Shown here: positions 33,549-45,300 of the stretch, piece after piece | How the letters are laid out: each line of letters begins with the position of its first letter | Numbering within the stretch: the stretch's first letter is position 1 | Assembly (NCBI GenBank): GCA_958450365.1 | Contig: CAUEEP010000735.1 | Span: forward strand, 3,128,001 to 3,192,000 | Source of the DNA: Mesorhabditis belari | Taxonomy: Eukaryota > Nematoda > Chromadorea > Rhabditida > Rhabditidae | DNA length: 64,000 nucleotides | Direction: 5' to 3' | The notes under the pieces: generated by a model | Database searches by the model: none | Told to the model about the DNA's origin: nothing | What the model saw: the letters and a program-made list of their open reading frames with translations, nothing else | Translations under genes and position numbers: made by a program

Positions 33549-33682
33549 CTTCTCATAAGTTCATCACATTGTTGTTAATCGCTTGTCACTTGAAATTTAC
33601 GTATTTCCCCGTTTTATTGCTATTTCCATTGAGTTTTCATGACTTTACCGTTTTGATATAATTTCTTTAAATTTAGATCATC

Positions 33683-36600
33683 ATGGAGAAGATAACGCTT
33701 GCCGCACCGACGAGTTTCTCGATACCGAAGAAGAAAAGAAAAGACGGTGAAACGCCGCCGCCAGTACGAGGTAAGGTGTTAGTTTGGGAAGCAATAATTG
33801 GTATCTGTACTATTATGTTGCTTCAAGATCCTGCAAAAGCAGAGCTCAACATTTTTACCCAACACGTTTGAATGAGTAGGCAATGGTCTAACCTTCATTT
33901 TGATACCAAACGCTCATTGGTACAGGATGACCGCAAAGTATAGCGACAACTTTTTGGAATAGTATCTAGGAAATGTCTAATTTATTTTAAAAGTACCAAG
34001 TGTTGTATAGAGAAATGTAGGCCTTAATCTTGGCTACATTTATCTACCAAAAACTTCCGGATTGAACTTATACAATTCATTTAAGAAACGCTTGAATGAG
34101 CGCTAGTCGACGTCTCTCCGGTGAATCTGTCATTTGATAGCTTTTCTACATGACAAATTTCATTCAGAAGTTTTTTTAGTCAAATTTGTGATAATTTTGT
34201 TCAAAAACATTGTTTTCAACAAATTTATAGCGCCAGAAAAGCTGATATAACGAACTGAACATCGAAAACATACTCAATTTTCATCTTTTTCTCTGCTCCT
34301 CCAAGAAAAGCTTGGCATCAACTTAAATTTTGGTGATATCAGTTCAGCCAAAACATTTAGGTGTGATTCTTAATGTTATTAAGTGATGTTAGACGCATTA
34401 AAAATTTTTGCATTAAAAAAGATTAGAAAGCTTTTCTTAACAATTTTTGATAGAGAAGAGCGACCAAATGACAGATTCGTCGGGGAGATGTCGACTAGCG
34501 CTTATTCAAGAGTTGTATAAGTCGAATTGGGAAGTTTTTGCTAGATAAATGTTGCCGAGAATTAGGGCTACAATTCTCCATATAACACTTGCCACTTTTG
34601 ACATTTCCCAGTGACTTTTCCAAAAAGTTGTCGCTACACTTTGCGTAAATGAAATGGAAACTTGACTATTCAATTTTTGTTTGGCGTTGTGAAATATTTT
34701 GCATTATCAACATTTTCATTTTAGCACCAGTACCGGAGCCAGAATCGCGACCAATATGGCAAAATGTTCATCCAAACAATCCGCAATTTGCAAAACTACA
34801 TGAAATTCTACACACTAATTGCTTTGACCCAAATGTTCGACTTGCAATCCACGGAGCTAATCTACTAAACAATCCTTGGCTCAACTATCGAGTAAGTTTT
34901 TTTTCCGTTGATATCATAATTGAACATGTTTAGTATTCCAATTACCGCAAAAGACTAAAAGCCAGTGGGCAGCCAGACAAAGAAGACATTGCTTTTTTGC
35001 AGATCTCTAAGTCAATTGGAGAGGTTTTATCGAATCTTGCTTTAAAATAAGTTTATTTAGCTTGCACATATTGCCGAATATGGTGTACATGTTGGTACAT
35101 CGCTCAATGATCATTTGGGCGACAGTGAAAATGGTAACTTTAGAAGCTTTTGCTTTATTGCATAACTTTAGGTGTTTATCTTTCGACCAATGTTGATTTG
35201 TTGGGCCCACAGAGTTTCTTGATCAGTACCAAGATGGGGATACCAAGATCATACGTGATTCGAGTTGTAATATGCAAAATATTGAAGGGAAAAGTTAATA
35301 TGGTTTGATTATTTACCGCTTCTAATATTAAAAGGTTTTTAGGTTGAGCCAGACTCAAAAAATTTGAAGCCGACTTTTGGTTATGGTTGTCATATGGCAA
35401 AGCCAACAGGAAATGATGAGAATAAACAAGACTGTTTAGAAATATATCGTCAACAACTGGTTTGACTGGTATGCGTAATCATGATTTTCTTCTATTTAGA
35501 TGTACGTGTATGAAATTAACGAACAAGTTGGGGAAATTGTACCTTTTGGGGTTTTTCTTATGGTTTTATCGAATCTTTTCCTTTTCTAGGTCAACGTGTT
35601 TGGTATCAAAGAGCTTGAGACTGAGCTGGCGCCTGCTGGAATTCTTCCGTATGCTTGCGTCGATGTGGCTGTAGATTTTACAGTATTGACCAATAAAAAG
35701 CTGTAAGTTTTCTTTAGACTACATATTGAATTTGCAATTTTTAGACGCATTCCAAGGTTTGAACTTGCAAATTCTCCTTTCTACACTGGAAGAATCTTTA
35801 TTATGGATGAAATGTATGCAGTCAACCTTATAGCAATCAAGGACGAGTCTTGGAAACCGCTAGGAATGTAAAATGTTTTTACAGTGCTTTTGATAAAAAA
35901 ACATTTACAGTGCTCCAACGCTAGTCGTGAAGGACTTTGTCAGATGGAAGAAGGCTCTTGAAAAGTCACCACTATTGGTTATTTGACTGTTTATTCTTTA
36001 ATTCATCATCAACTTTAGGACTTGAGTCAAAATGAATTTGGTGCGATGATCTATAACAGAGAGATTCATGTACTTTTCCAAATATAGATTAAATTCTATT
36101 ATTTTCAGTTACCCAACGGCTTGTTTGTTACTTACGCCGTATTATCTCCGTTGGCAATTTCTCCCCAATTCACTACGCTTATTGAAACCTTGACCACAAA
36201 TCAAGTTGTAAGTTTATAAGAAAGACTACCCTAGTCCAAAGCTAATGTTACAGTCGACTCTCTATAACGGAATGAGGGGACCAAAAAATGTTTCCGTTAT
36301 AAATAGTGCCGTTTTATATAGTTTAGCGTCGGTCGGGACGAAAATTCCATTTTTTTTATATCGAGCTTTCCACTAGAGAGAGTTCTGTTATAGAGAGTCG
36401 ACTGTATTTCGTTATCGATAAAGTATTGTATCAAATTTTTTAGATTGGCTTCTGTGCTTCAACGGAAAACGTGCAAATTTATCTAATCCCGCCTGGAGAG
36501 CTTGCCAATCATTTGGGTCTACCATCACACATTGAATCGGCTTTTCATCTAATTGTTGCTCAACCTCGCTCATTCTTTGGTTTGCATCGGGAAACACTTG

Positions 36601-38764
36601 ACCAACGGTGCGCAATGTTATATGATATATGATAGATTTGTCAGAACTGCTTAATTGCTAGATAGCTCAAACCGTTTGGGACCCAGCTAAAACTAAAGGG
36701 CATTTAATGTTTTAGCACGAATTATACCATCGAGTGTCAATAGGTTTTAATTATTATGTTTAGAATGTTGGCACGCCGTCGTCCATTCCCCGACGAAATC
36801 CTTCAAGGATTTCATTATCAGCTAAAAGATTACATCGATGAAGAATTTCGTCAAAACATAAATAGTCCATCCGGGATGAATGCTCACTATCGATTAGAAA
36901 GAAGTTGGATTTTTCATCTTGCAAAAAAAAGGATCTTTCTAGGTTTATCACGAAACACTCAAGAAAATTCACAAAATATGCGCATTGAAGGTAAAAAGCT
37001 CTTTTTTATTATATACAAATCGTCAATCGTTTTTTAGATCAGAATGTGTCGATGATGGATATAAGTGATGAGCGTACTGAATTCGACGGCCCGGACGAGT
37101 CAGAACTGCGTGCTGAAGGTTCGTATAAAAGCTGCTTTTTCGGTACAGGTTTCTTTAGATGCACCAATGGTTTCGAAAGAACGCTCGTTAATGAGTGAAA
37201 CGGATGCTAGTGAGGGCGAGAGATTGGACAAACGAGAACGGGAAACTGATGGAAAAAGTGTGTAGGCTAGTATTGTAGTATTTCTCAGAAGTATTTCAGT
37301 AGAAACAACTTCTGCAATAAAAAAGCAGACTTCAATTATGTTATGCCTAGTTATTAACGAAGTCATATTTAGGTGGAAAGGACGATCGTACACAAAGGTT
37401 GAACAGGCGCGAACAGTTGGATGAACGAGATCGTGAAACGCAGAAAGGTGATTATAAACTTGTTGCCTCGTTAAATAGTTGCCTTTTTGGAATGCAGGCT
37501 AAAATCCACTATTTAGATGTCTCAATGAGTATCTCGGTAGACGCCGAAGGGTTGGGTGATCGTGTCGCGTCTATGGACCCGAGAAAGCATTCGTCTCAAC
37601 GTGCCATGAACGCTACACACTTCATTGGTATTCTATACACTATTTAAAAGCATTAGTTTTATATTGTTGGTAAAATGATATATGTTTTAATGAAAGCATA
37701 TTTTAGGTACGTATTTTATTTTTGTCTAACTAGAGTAAAAAGTAAAAACAGTAACATGACGACTTTAACAAACGACATAACAAATACTTTAGGTGATCGT
37801 GATGATAGTTCGCAGGACCGAGACCGATTGATTGACAGAGAACGTGAAATGCGTGAGAAAGGTGCGTATAGACTTCTGTTAGTAGAGTTGCTTTGTTGAA
37901 GATTAAAAAATGAACTAATGTTTAGACCAGCCGACGTGTTCAAGAGACCGTTCATCAGAGCGTAACGTGTCGACTCGTAGAAAAGATGATTGGATTGAAA
38001 GATCAAACGATAGAGAACGTGACAGGCATGATAAAGGTGAGTTAGCGCATAAAATTTCCTTGATGTTTTGAACTCATTTTAAGGTAGAAGAGATGACAGT
38101 CGTGAGAGATTGAATGGAAAGGAACGAGGAAAAAAGCACAAGAAGGGTGAATATAACATCGTCTATGTTTGGTGTTATGCCATAATTTGTTGTTTAGAAA
38201 GGAAGCGGCGGCGTACCTCAAGGGAATCCGAGAGGTTATCATCAGGTCGCTCCGCATCGGCAACTCGTGGAAATGGCCGGATTGATAGATCAAAGGAGCG
38301 AGATCGTGAAACACGTACAGGTGCGTTTTTTCTTTTCAAAGAAGCATAATATTCACTGTTTAGATGCACCGATACGTGACCAAGGCGATGTCGAATATTT
38401 TTCGGATCGATCTTCGACGAATGCTAGAGGACATTTATGGGACATGAAAGAATGTAAAAGTTGGTATTATATTTTTTGTTTGCAGTTATGAAAATAGGCA
38501 TGAAAGTGTTTATTCTAATGATTATTAAGGTGATGCAGTCAGATTTTCATATTTTAAGGTGAAAAGGATGAACGAGCCAAAAGAATGGATGAATGTGCCA
38601 TGTCGACCGAACGAGAGCGCGAAACGGACCAACGACTTTTGACGGCAATAGAACCGAGCGAAGTAGTTGGGGTGGATTTGGCTGTTGAACGACGCCCACC
38701 AAAAACCTTTAAGCCACTTAAACCGCCAGCTCGCTCATCATGGCGCAAGAAAAAGAATGTTTAA
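33683..38764 (+). CDS. TASOR-like pseudo-PARP (DUF3715) nuclear protein, 24 exons
   Basis: Phase-consistent exons are 33683-33770, 34725-34891, 34934-35023, 35061-35133, 35172-35293, 35343-35459, 35500-35526, 35590-35702, 35745-35867, 35911-35977, 36019-36069, 36109-36207, 36444-36607, 36764-36990, 37038-37118, 37159-37257, 37373-37447, 37517-37627, 37793-37861, 37926-38036, 38084-38146, 38198-38320, 38364-38453 and 38559-38764, about 851 residues. A classical nuclear-localisation motif (PKKKRKDG) lies at residues 16-23. Residues 115-260 (AEYGVHVGTSLNDHLGDSE, GVYLSTNVDLL, KILKGKV, ILPYACVDVAV) resemble the inactive PARP-like domain of TASOR-type chromatin silencers; this is recognised by pattern only. 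Residues 511-851 form an Arg/Glu/Asp-rich tail. An acceptor (TTTAG) lies 6 bases before the ATG. Confidence 0.6.
33943..34643. mobile_element. MITE in intron 1 of the TASOR-like gene
   Basis: CGCAAAGTATAGCGACAACT at 33943 is mirrored by AGTTGTCGCTACACTTTGCG at 34643. Long inner arms (around GCGCTAGTCGAC and CTACATTTATCTA) also pair. There is no coding sequence. Confidence 0.85.
36251..36405. mobile_element. Short MITE in intron 12 of the TASOR-like gene
   Basis: The ends are ACAGTCGACTCTCTATAACG and TTATAGAGAGTCGACTGTA. CAGT ends with CTATAA are typical of pogo/Tigger-type DNA elements. The length is about 155 bp. Confidence 0.75.
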
Positions 38765-38929
38765 TTGTTTTAACAGGAAAAATTTTTGTTGTTGTTGCAA
38801 AAATGTTGCGTCAGCCTTTTGCTAATAAAGTTGTTTTCATTTGATTTGTTGTTGATTACTGTTTCGTCTGTAAAGATACCAGTTTTTTTCTGAGTACTTC
38901 ATTGTTATGCATGTTTCTGAGCATCAAGT

Positions 38930-39932
38930 CGACTTTTGAGGCTTTGTAAAACATGTAAAACGTTGTTCGATTTTGTTTTGAATTCGATTATGATGTTTTG
39001 GAAATGGTATTGATCTATTTCTATACCGATGCTCCACAAAATTTCACATATATTTCAAAAGAATCCCAAAGACTGATCAAAACTTAACAACTTTATGAAT
39101 AAGCTATCAATTATGTTTAAAAAATGAGTTAGCTTACAATGTTTTAAGAGGGTTAGAGGATAAAAACGTATTAGAAGCGTTCTGCAAATAAAATAAGCAA
39201 AATAACGACAAATAAAAATTTCTTTGGTCGCTTTTGCTTTATACCCGGGGGTGGGACAAATGCGACCTTTTTTTTGCGCACCTGGACATTTGCGCACCTT
39301 TTTTTGCTGGAAAAGGCCTTAGGCAAGGCCGTAGAGCTTCGAAAATATTTCGAAAATTTTTCCATATAAGGGATTCCATTTTTCCATATCGTATGCGTAG
39401 ATTCCGAATTTCGACAAATCGGACCTCGCTGACACGTCAAATTTGGGCTAAAAGGCAAAAACTGCGGAAAAGCGTTAAGTTGCGTAGTTTTTGCCTTTTA
39501 ACCCAAATTTGACGTGTCAGGGAGGTCTGATTTGTCGAAATTCGGAATCTACGCATACGATTCCCTAATAGGGAAAAATTTTCGAAATATTTTCGAAGCT
39601 CTACGGCCTTTCCTAAGGCCTTTTCCAGCAAAAAAAAGGTGCGCAAAAAAAGGTCGCATTTGTCCCACCCCCATTTCTTTTGTCGCTTTTGCTTTATACC
39701 TATTTTATCATTATAAAAGATATTCAGTTATGGGGCTGAATATCTTAAACCCTGATAATCTTTGATAAGAGCATTATAAATTTCTTTTTTTTCATTTTGC
39801 ATTGCGACTTTTTGTGTTTTCCTGAACTTTTATTGGTTTTCAAACTTTATTCTCAAAAATTATGCACCTTTAGCACATCGGCAAGTACAACTAGCGTTGT
39901 TGATGAAAGCGAAAATGGGAATGAAGGCAAAA
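38930..39932 (-). repeat. Extra copy of the scramblase A-B spacer
   Basis: 38930-39240 and 39695-39932 match, in the same orientation, 28050-28370 and 28380-28610. They include the GATATTCAG hairpin and the segment downstream of scramblase A. No scramblase exon comes with it. A MITE splits the copy. Confidence 0.85.
39243..39676. mobile_element. MITE with about 200-bp arms, inserted in spacer copy
   Basis: GGGGGTGGGACAAATGCGAC at 39246 pairs with GTCGCATTTGTCCCACCCCC at about 39672. The arms continue through GCGCACCTTTTTTTGCTGGA and GAAATTCGGAATCTACGC-type sequence to a central loop near 39475. Long frames on both strands are reflections of the arms. A segment of about 27 bp ending CGCTTTTGCTTTATACC stands on both sides. 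Confidence 0.9.
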
Positions 39933-39963
39933 GTTCACTCAAAATCATTGAAATTGTATTTTA

Positions 39964-40191
39964 TTATGAGAAGTAGTACGAATGAAGATCGTTTTTTTCC
40001 AAAAAAGCCAGCTGATTGATATTTATTTTGTTATTTAGCCAGCTGATTTTCTTATATTTAGAATCACTTTGTCCAATCTCGGCCTTTTTTTTCAATTTTC
40101 CCTTTTCTTTTGAACATTGACTTAGTTGGACCCAAATTTCCTTTTCCCAGCCTTTTGACCACTTGAAAGAGCCAAAGGAGAAGTTGGCCAT
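39964..40191 (-). CDS. Unidentified small Lys-rich frame
   Basis: The minus-strand frame of 75 codons starts MANFSFGSFKWSKGWEKEI and is rich in Lys. I do not recognise it. It may be a real small exon or chance. It lies between the spacer copy and the IRG-like gene, and it has no clear splice or polyadenylation partners. Confidence 0.25.
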   Translation of the reverse strand: MANFSFGSFKWSKGWEKEIWVQLSQCSKEKGKLKKKAEIGQSDSKYKKISWLNNKININQLAFLEKNDLHSYYFS

Positions 40192-40520
40192 GAATTAATT
40201 TTCTTCTTACCCTTATTCGTTTTGTTTTTTTTTTGAAATTTGAAACTGCGAAACTTGCGAAATTTCTAGAATCTTATTGTACCCATTTGCATTGGTTCAA
40301 TTCACCCAACTTTTCTTGGAAGCTTTGTGGCTCTACCATACGTTGTGATCTAGTGGAGGGGGATTAGAGTGTTGAGCTTTTGGGAAAACTTGGAAACCGT
40401 AAAATCGTCACCAACTCGGCTCGCCTTGGTGCACTATTATTAGAGAAAAATCGGCTTTCATGTTTGACTGACTTTCATTTGCTTCAAATTTGAGTACTCT
40501 TCAGTTATACTTAATTTTAG

Positions 40521-41058
40521 TTATATCCTGGCAGTGGACTCAGCAGTGGACCTGACCGACTATTGTGCGAAAGAATTGAAGATGAATCACACCACCGCGG
40601 ACGACTTCAACAACTACTTGAGGAATCTTTGCGTGCAATTGAATTGATTCATCGATTTTTGGTTATTAAATCATCGTGGGTTTATTTTTACGGATGTATA
40701 ACGAAAAAGAAACGAGAAATCGATCAAATGCACAAAAAAAATTGAGTTTTTTCACTTACAACCTCCTTTTTTTGCAATGTGAATGCATAAATAACAAATA
40801 AAATTTTCAATTTCGCGCAAAAATTTTGAAATAACATGTGGACGGGGAAATTGTGTCAAAAAACCCAATAACGAGCCTTTTTTTGATAGGTTTTAATGGA
40901 AATCCACTAGAATTGACAAAAAAGAAGCTTTTTTTATTTATTTTTTTGAAAATTTAGCTACTTTATGAGTGCACAAAACTTGCCAAGCAGTTACAAAAGC
41001 TATGAGAGAGTGGAAACGATTTTTGGGACGATTCCGAGACGAACGAGGACGGTTAGAT
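40521..41058 (+). other. Candidate exons upstream of the IRG-like gene
   Basis: An acceptor at 40519-40520 opens a stretch with two open frames: LYPGSGLSSGPDRLLCERIE to a donor at about 40661, or YILAVDSAVDLTDYCAKEL. A second acceptor at 40956-40957 is followed by a frame starting MSAQNLPSSYKSYERVETIF (ATG at 40965) with a donor after 41058. That second exon joins in phase with the acceptor at 42315, so it could add 35 residues ahead of the MGNKTSRG start. The sequence alone does not decide which model is right. Confidence 0.35.
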
Positions 41059-41204
41059 GTGAGTTTAAGAAAAGATTTGCGTCTTTTCATTTCTATTATA
41101 CGTAAAAACCCAAAGCCTTTGATTGCCTTGAGTTAAAAGTTAAAATAAACTCTGCCAATAGATTCTACGACATTGAAAACTCCAGGGCACAGGTTTTTAA
41201 CAAG

Positions 41205-41315
41205 CTAGCAAACTAGCAAGCTGGCAAGCTCGCAAACTAGCAAACTAGCAAACTGGTAAACTAGCAAGCTGGCAAGCTCGCAAACTGGTAAACTAGCAAA
41301 CTAGCAAACTGCTCT
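41205..41315. repeat. CTAGCAAACTGGCAAG tandem repeat
   Basis: About ten imperfect copies of an 8-9 base unit (AACTAGCA and AGCTGGCA). From here to 42300 I see no gene. Confidence 0.8.
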
Positions 41316-42326
41316 GGTATTAAGAAGCTTTTCTTTTAAAATCCGTAAAGAGAAAAATCTACTTTACAATTCTTGTTTTAAACTATTGCATTTCTCTCAC
41401 TATTACTCGAAATTTTAGTCTCAACTCATGAATATGCAGAGAATTGGGAGAGAAAGGAGAGAATTCCATCGAAAACGATAAACCATCAAATTCCGCGAGT
41501 CATTGCTGGTTTGTTTTCAATTTCTACAAAATTTTGATTGAAATTTATTGATCTAATCGTTGTAAAAGGCTAATTTTTCATAGCTAAAGGAAATTTTCGA
41601 AAAAAACCAATTGGTTAAGGTAAAGGAAAAAGTTAAGTACTGCATTAGCTAGGTTACCCAATCGACTTCTCCATTTAAACATTTCCCAACTTAACTAACT
41701 ACAATAGTTTTTTCCCTAGCTAACTTACAATAGTGAACTCCCAGTTTAACCTAGCCATTAAAATTCCCCAATCAATTCCCTTTCATTCCGTAACTTTCGT
41801 GATTCTTTATCTATATTCTCATGCTTTCATTCCCCAAGCTAACTCTAAGCACTAGATTTTTCTAATTTAATCCTTTCAGGCTCAAACTAAGAAGGCGATC
41901 CTTTGGATTGCCCGATCCTTTGACTCCAGATCACACTCATTCAACCCTTTCCTTTAACTCATATTCCCAATCCCCTTCTCTACGTATTTCCCATCCCTCT
42001 TCAATTGTCTTAATCATTTAGATAAGCTAATCATCTTATTTTCCAGAGAAATCAGACAGATCGGTCGTTAATCCAAAAGTATAACAAATCACAAAGTACT
42101 GTAGTCACCTAGTCGGCTTTGTGCTGTACAATATTGTACGGCATTGTACATTTTGTACAAGCTAGTACTATGGCAACTATTTTGTAGAACTTCCATTTAG
42201 CCTACAGCTAATTTTACAGTATCACTTTTCCAATTTTCTTGCAGAATATCTAACTTACAATGCATTCGGATTTGAATTCCAATCGATTTCGATAGCACAT
42301 TTCTCTTTTTTCCAGTTCGACCGTGT

Positions 42327-45300
42327 ATGGGCAACAAAACGTCGCGTGGCGCGAAACTCTCCGATCACATCGCTTTCAACACCGATGAGACAAAAAATGG
42401 GAACAGGGAAATACCAAATATTGTCATCACAACACCAACACCCATTGATGGTGAGTAAAGTGAGCAGTTAACTTTGAATTGAATCAACTATAGGTGTGTG
42501 AAAAAGTAATCCACGTTTTTAACGTTTAAATATAAAAGACCAAGTTTCGTTAAAATAATTTTTATTCAACGAAGTAACACCATCGAAAGAACAACCTTTG
42601 CCAACCACAAGAAAGACATCCACGAAAAAATCTTGGTCCGTAGAGGCGAAGAAAAGATCAACCTCGGTTTTGATATCTTCGGAATTGAACCGTTTATTGG
42701 CCAAGAAGTTAGACAGAGACAAAAATAAGTAATAATCAGATGGAGAAAGGTCTGGACTATAAGGTGGATGTGGTAAAACCTTCCATCACTCATCCATCCA
42801 ACACTCTGGATTTTTTGTCGAGTCTGTAAAGAGACATGTGGTCGCGCGTTATCGTTCATGCGGTATCCATTTGTCCAACTTTTTGATAAAATTCATGGCA
42901 TTCAAGCGTTTCCTTACGGTTGACCCATCCCAATTTAATGTAAGGCCTATTTCTGAAGAGGTTGAACGAGGGTTTTCGAGAAGACAGTCTTATTTGGTCA
43001 TCAGATAAAAATAAAAAAACGTGGATTACTTTTTCACACACCTAATACTTCATAATATAGATTAAAGAGTAATGTTTGCTGTACAATCATTTTCTCGGCC
43101 CTTTTTTTGATCAATAAATCTAAAACTTCTTTATAAAACCTTAGAATATAATGTAATTATGGTATTTCAAATAAAAAAAGCCAAAATTTAAAGCTCAGTG
43201 TCACTACGGGGGGCCGAACCCGGATCGTATGGGTTGTACAGGGTGACCAAGAATTCCCGCAACACACAAAAGGCCTGGCTTTTAAACAAATATGCAACCC
43301 ATCTCGAAAAGTTAACTTAAATATCTTTATTCAACATATAACAATAACAAATTAACAATTAAATTCAAATTTGCCTCTATCGGCATTCAGGCATTCATGC
43401 AAACGTTTGGGAAACGCGTTGACTGTGGGAAACGTTTGGGAAACGAGCAAATAGGCATCATCGAGGGTATCCCATGCTTTGATGAGCGCCTTCTTCAAAC
43501 TTTCGATATTTTTATGTGGCTTTGCAAATGCCCTGGCTTCAGAACACTCCAAACTGAGTAATCCAATGGGTTAAGATCGAGTGAGCTGGGTGGCCACCTC
43601 AGAAAACGAGATGAAGTCCGGGAAGGTCTTTGAACAAAACTCTTGCACTTTCTTTGCCTTGTGAGCCGGCACACCGTTGATAAGTCCAAATTCGATTTTT
43701 GAAGTGGCGTTGAGCCCCCGGAACAACCTCCTTCTTTAGTAAGTCCAAATAATTGACCGTATTTACTTTCACACCTTGAAGAAAAAAGATCAACGGGGTC
43801 TTTCCATTGGCGGTTATCCCGGCAAAAACCATCACCGATGCAGGATTGAGATATGATGACGTTTGGCTGAGATTTTGCCCAAACACGATCATTTTGCTTT
43901 TTGAGAATTCCCTCGACGGTAAATATCTTTTCATCGGTGAACAGGATGTTGTGGTGATCGATTCCGTTGAACCGTTGCAAAAGTTGGGCACATCGGTCTT
44001 TTCGCTTGCCCTTCTCAGCAGCTGATAGTAATTGAAATTTGTTCTTCTTGTACGGCTTCATTTTTCTTGATTATTGTGTTGACAGAGCTTCTCTTCAGAC
44101 CCATTTTCTGTGCCATTCCTCGAGCCGATTGGCTAGGCGCAGGCTCAGGGCTCAGTCTTAGACGATCGCGCACTTTCTTGACATTAGCCGGAGTAACCGC
44201 TGTTCGTTTTGCACCTCTTCCAGGGCGATCAGAAACTGTGCCCCCATAACGTTGAAAGGTTCGAGAAACGAGGCTACTGGGAACATTCGCTTTGAGATCT
44301 CGCTCGCCTGAACAGCCGCCTGAACACGTTGCCGCTTGAGCTCAAGGATCGATTGCCAATGTGGAGACGCTTTCACCATTCCTGAAAACAACCATACTAA
44401 TGTATTGAAAGTTAGTAATCATACCATAAAATAAGAAAAATCCACAAAAACCATAAAAACAGGTAAACAAAAAGTGAAATGGGGCTCATAACATAATACG
44501 ACGTTGTTGCGGTGATTCTTGGTCACCAGACAAGGGCACTCCTGGCTTTGTTTCTTGGTCACTAGACCCGATGTTGTTGTTACTTGGTCACCAGACAAGG
44601 GCACTCCTGGCTACGCCACGGTGATAACAAAGGCCGGTCAGAAAAATCCGCTGTTAAAGTTTTTCAGCTAAAACTAGGACCGATCTTTAGGTGGCTAGTT
44701 TTAAGGTTTAAGGTTTAAGAACTGGTTTTTCTGGCGGTGTCTTATTTCTACCGTGGCGCAGTCAGCAACGCGCTTGTCTACAACCCACACGATTCGGGTT
44801 CGATCCCCGTAGTGACACTGAATTTTGGATTTCTTTATTTTTTTAGTTGAAATGCACAACTATACTATATTTTAAGTGTTTAGAGAATCGATCTTTTCTT
44901 TCAATTACCCGTCAACCGCCAAACAGTCCAGCTCGGGGATCACCAGTTTTTCAACGAAATTCAAGCAACAATTCGAGTGGTTATCGAAAAGTTCACAAAA
45001 ATGAGACTCCAATTTTTGGCGGAGGTTTGTTTGTTTGTTTGTTTGTTTGTTTAATTCAATAGCGAGAAAAAAAAGGCTTTAGATTGAGAGTCGATAAGGT
45101 ATTTTGTTAAGCAATTGAAATGCAACCTTAATCATGAATCGTTATATCGAGAAAATCGTTATAACGAGAGTTGAATGTAATAGAAGAAAGTGTTCTTGAA
45201 TTTCTTGAATTTCTTGAATTTGTGGATTTGTTTTGAAGTCAAATTCTAGCTCAGAAAACTTTCCTGATAAAGAAATCAAAATCCTAGCTAGTAAGAGTAT

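Noticed and set aside
39171..39646. Paired frames on both strands sharing RRFRISTN
   Set aside because: They are the two arms of an inverted-repeat MITE read in mirrored frames.
44748..44822. Functional tRNA gene
   Set aside because: D and T arms form but the acceptor and anticodon stems do not, so only a tRNA-like repeat is supported.
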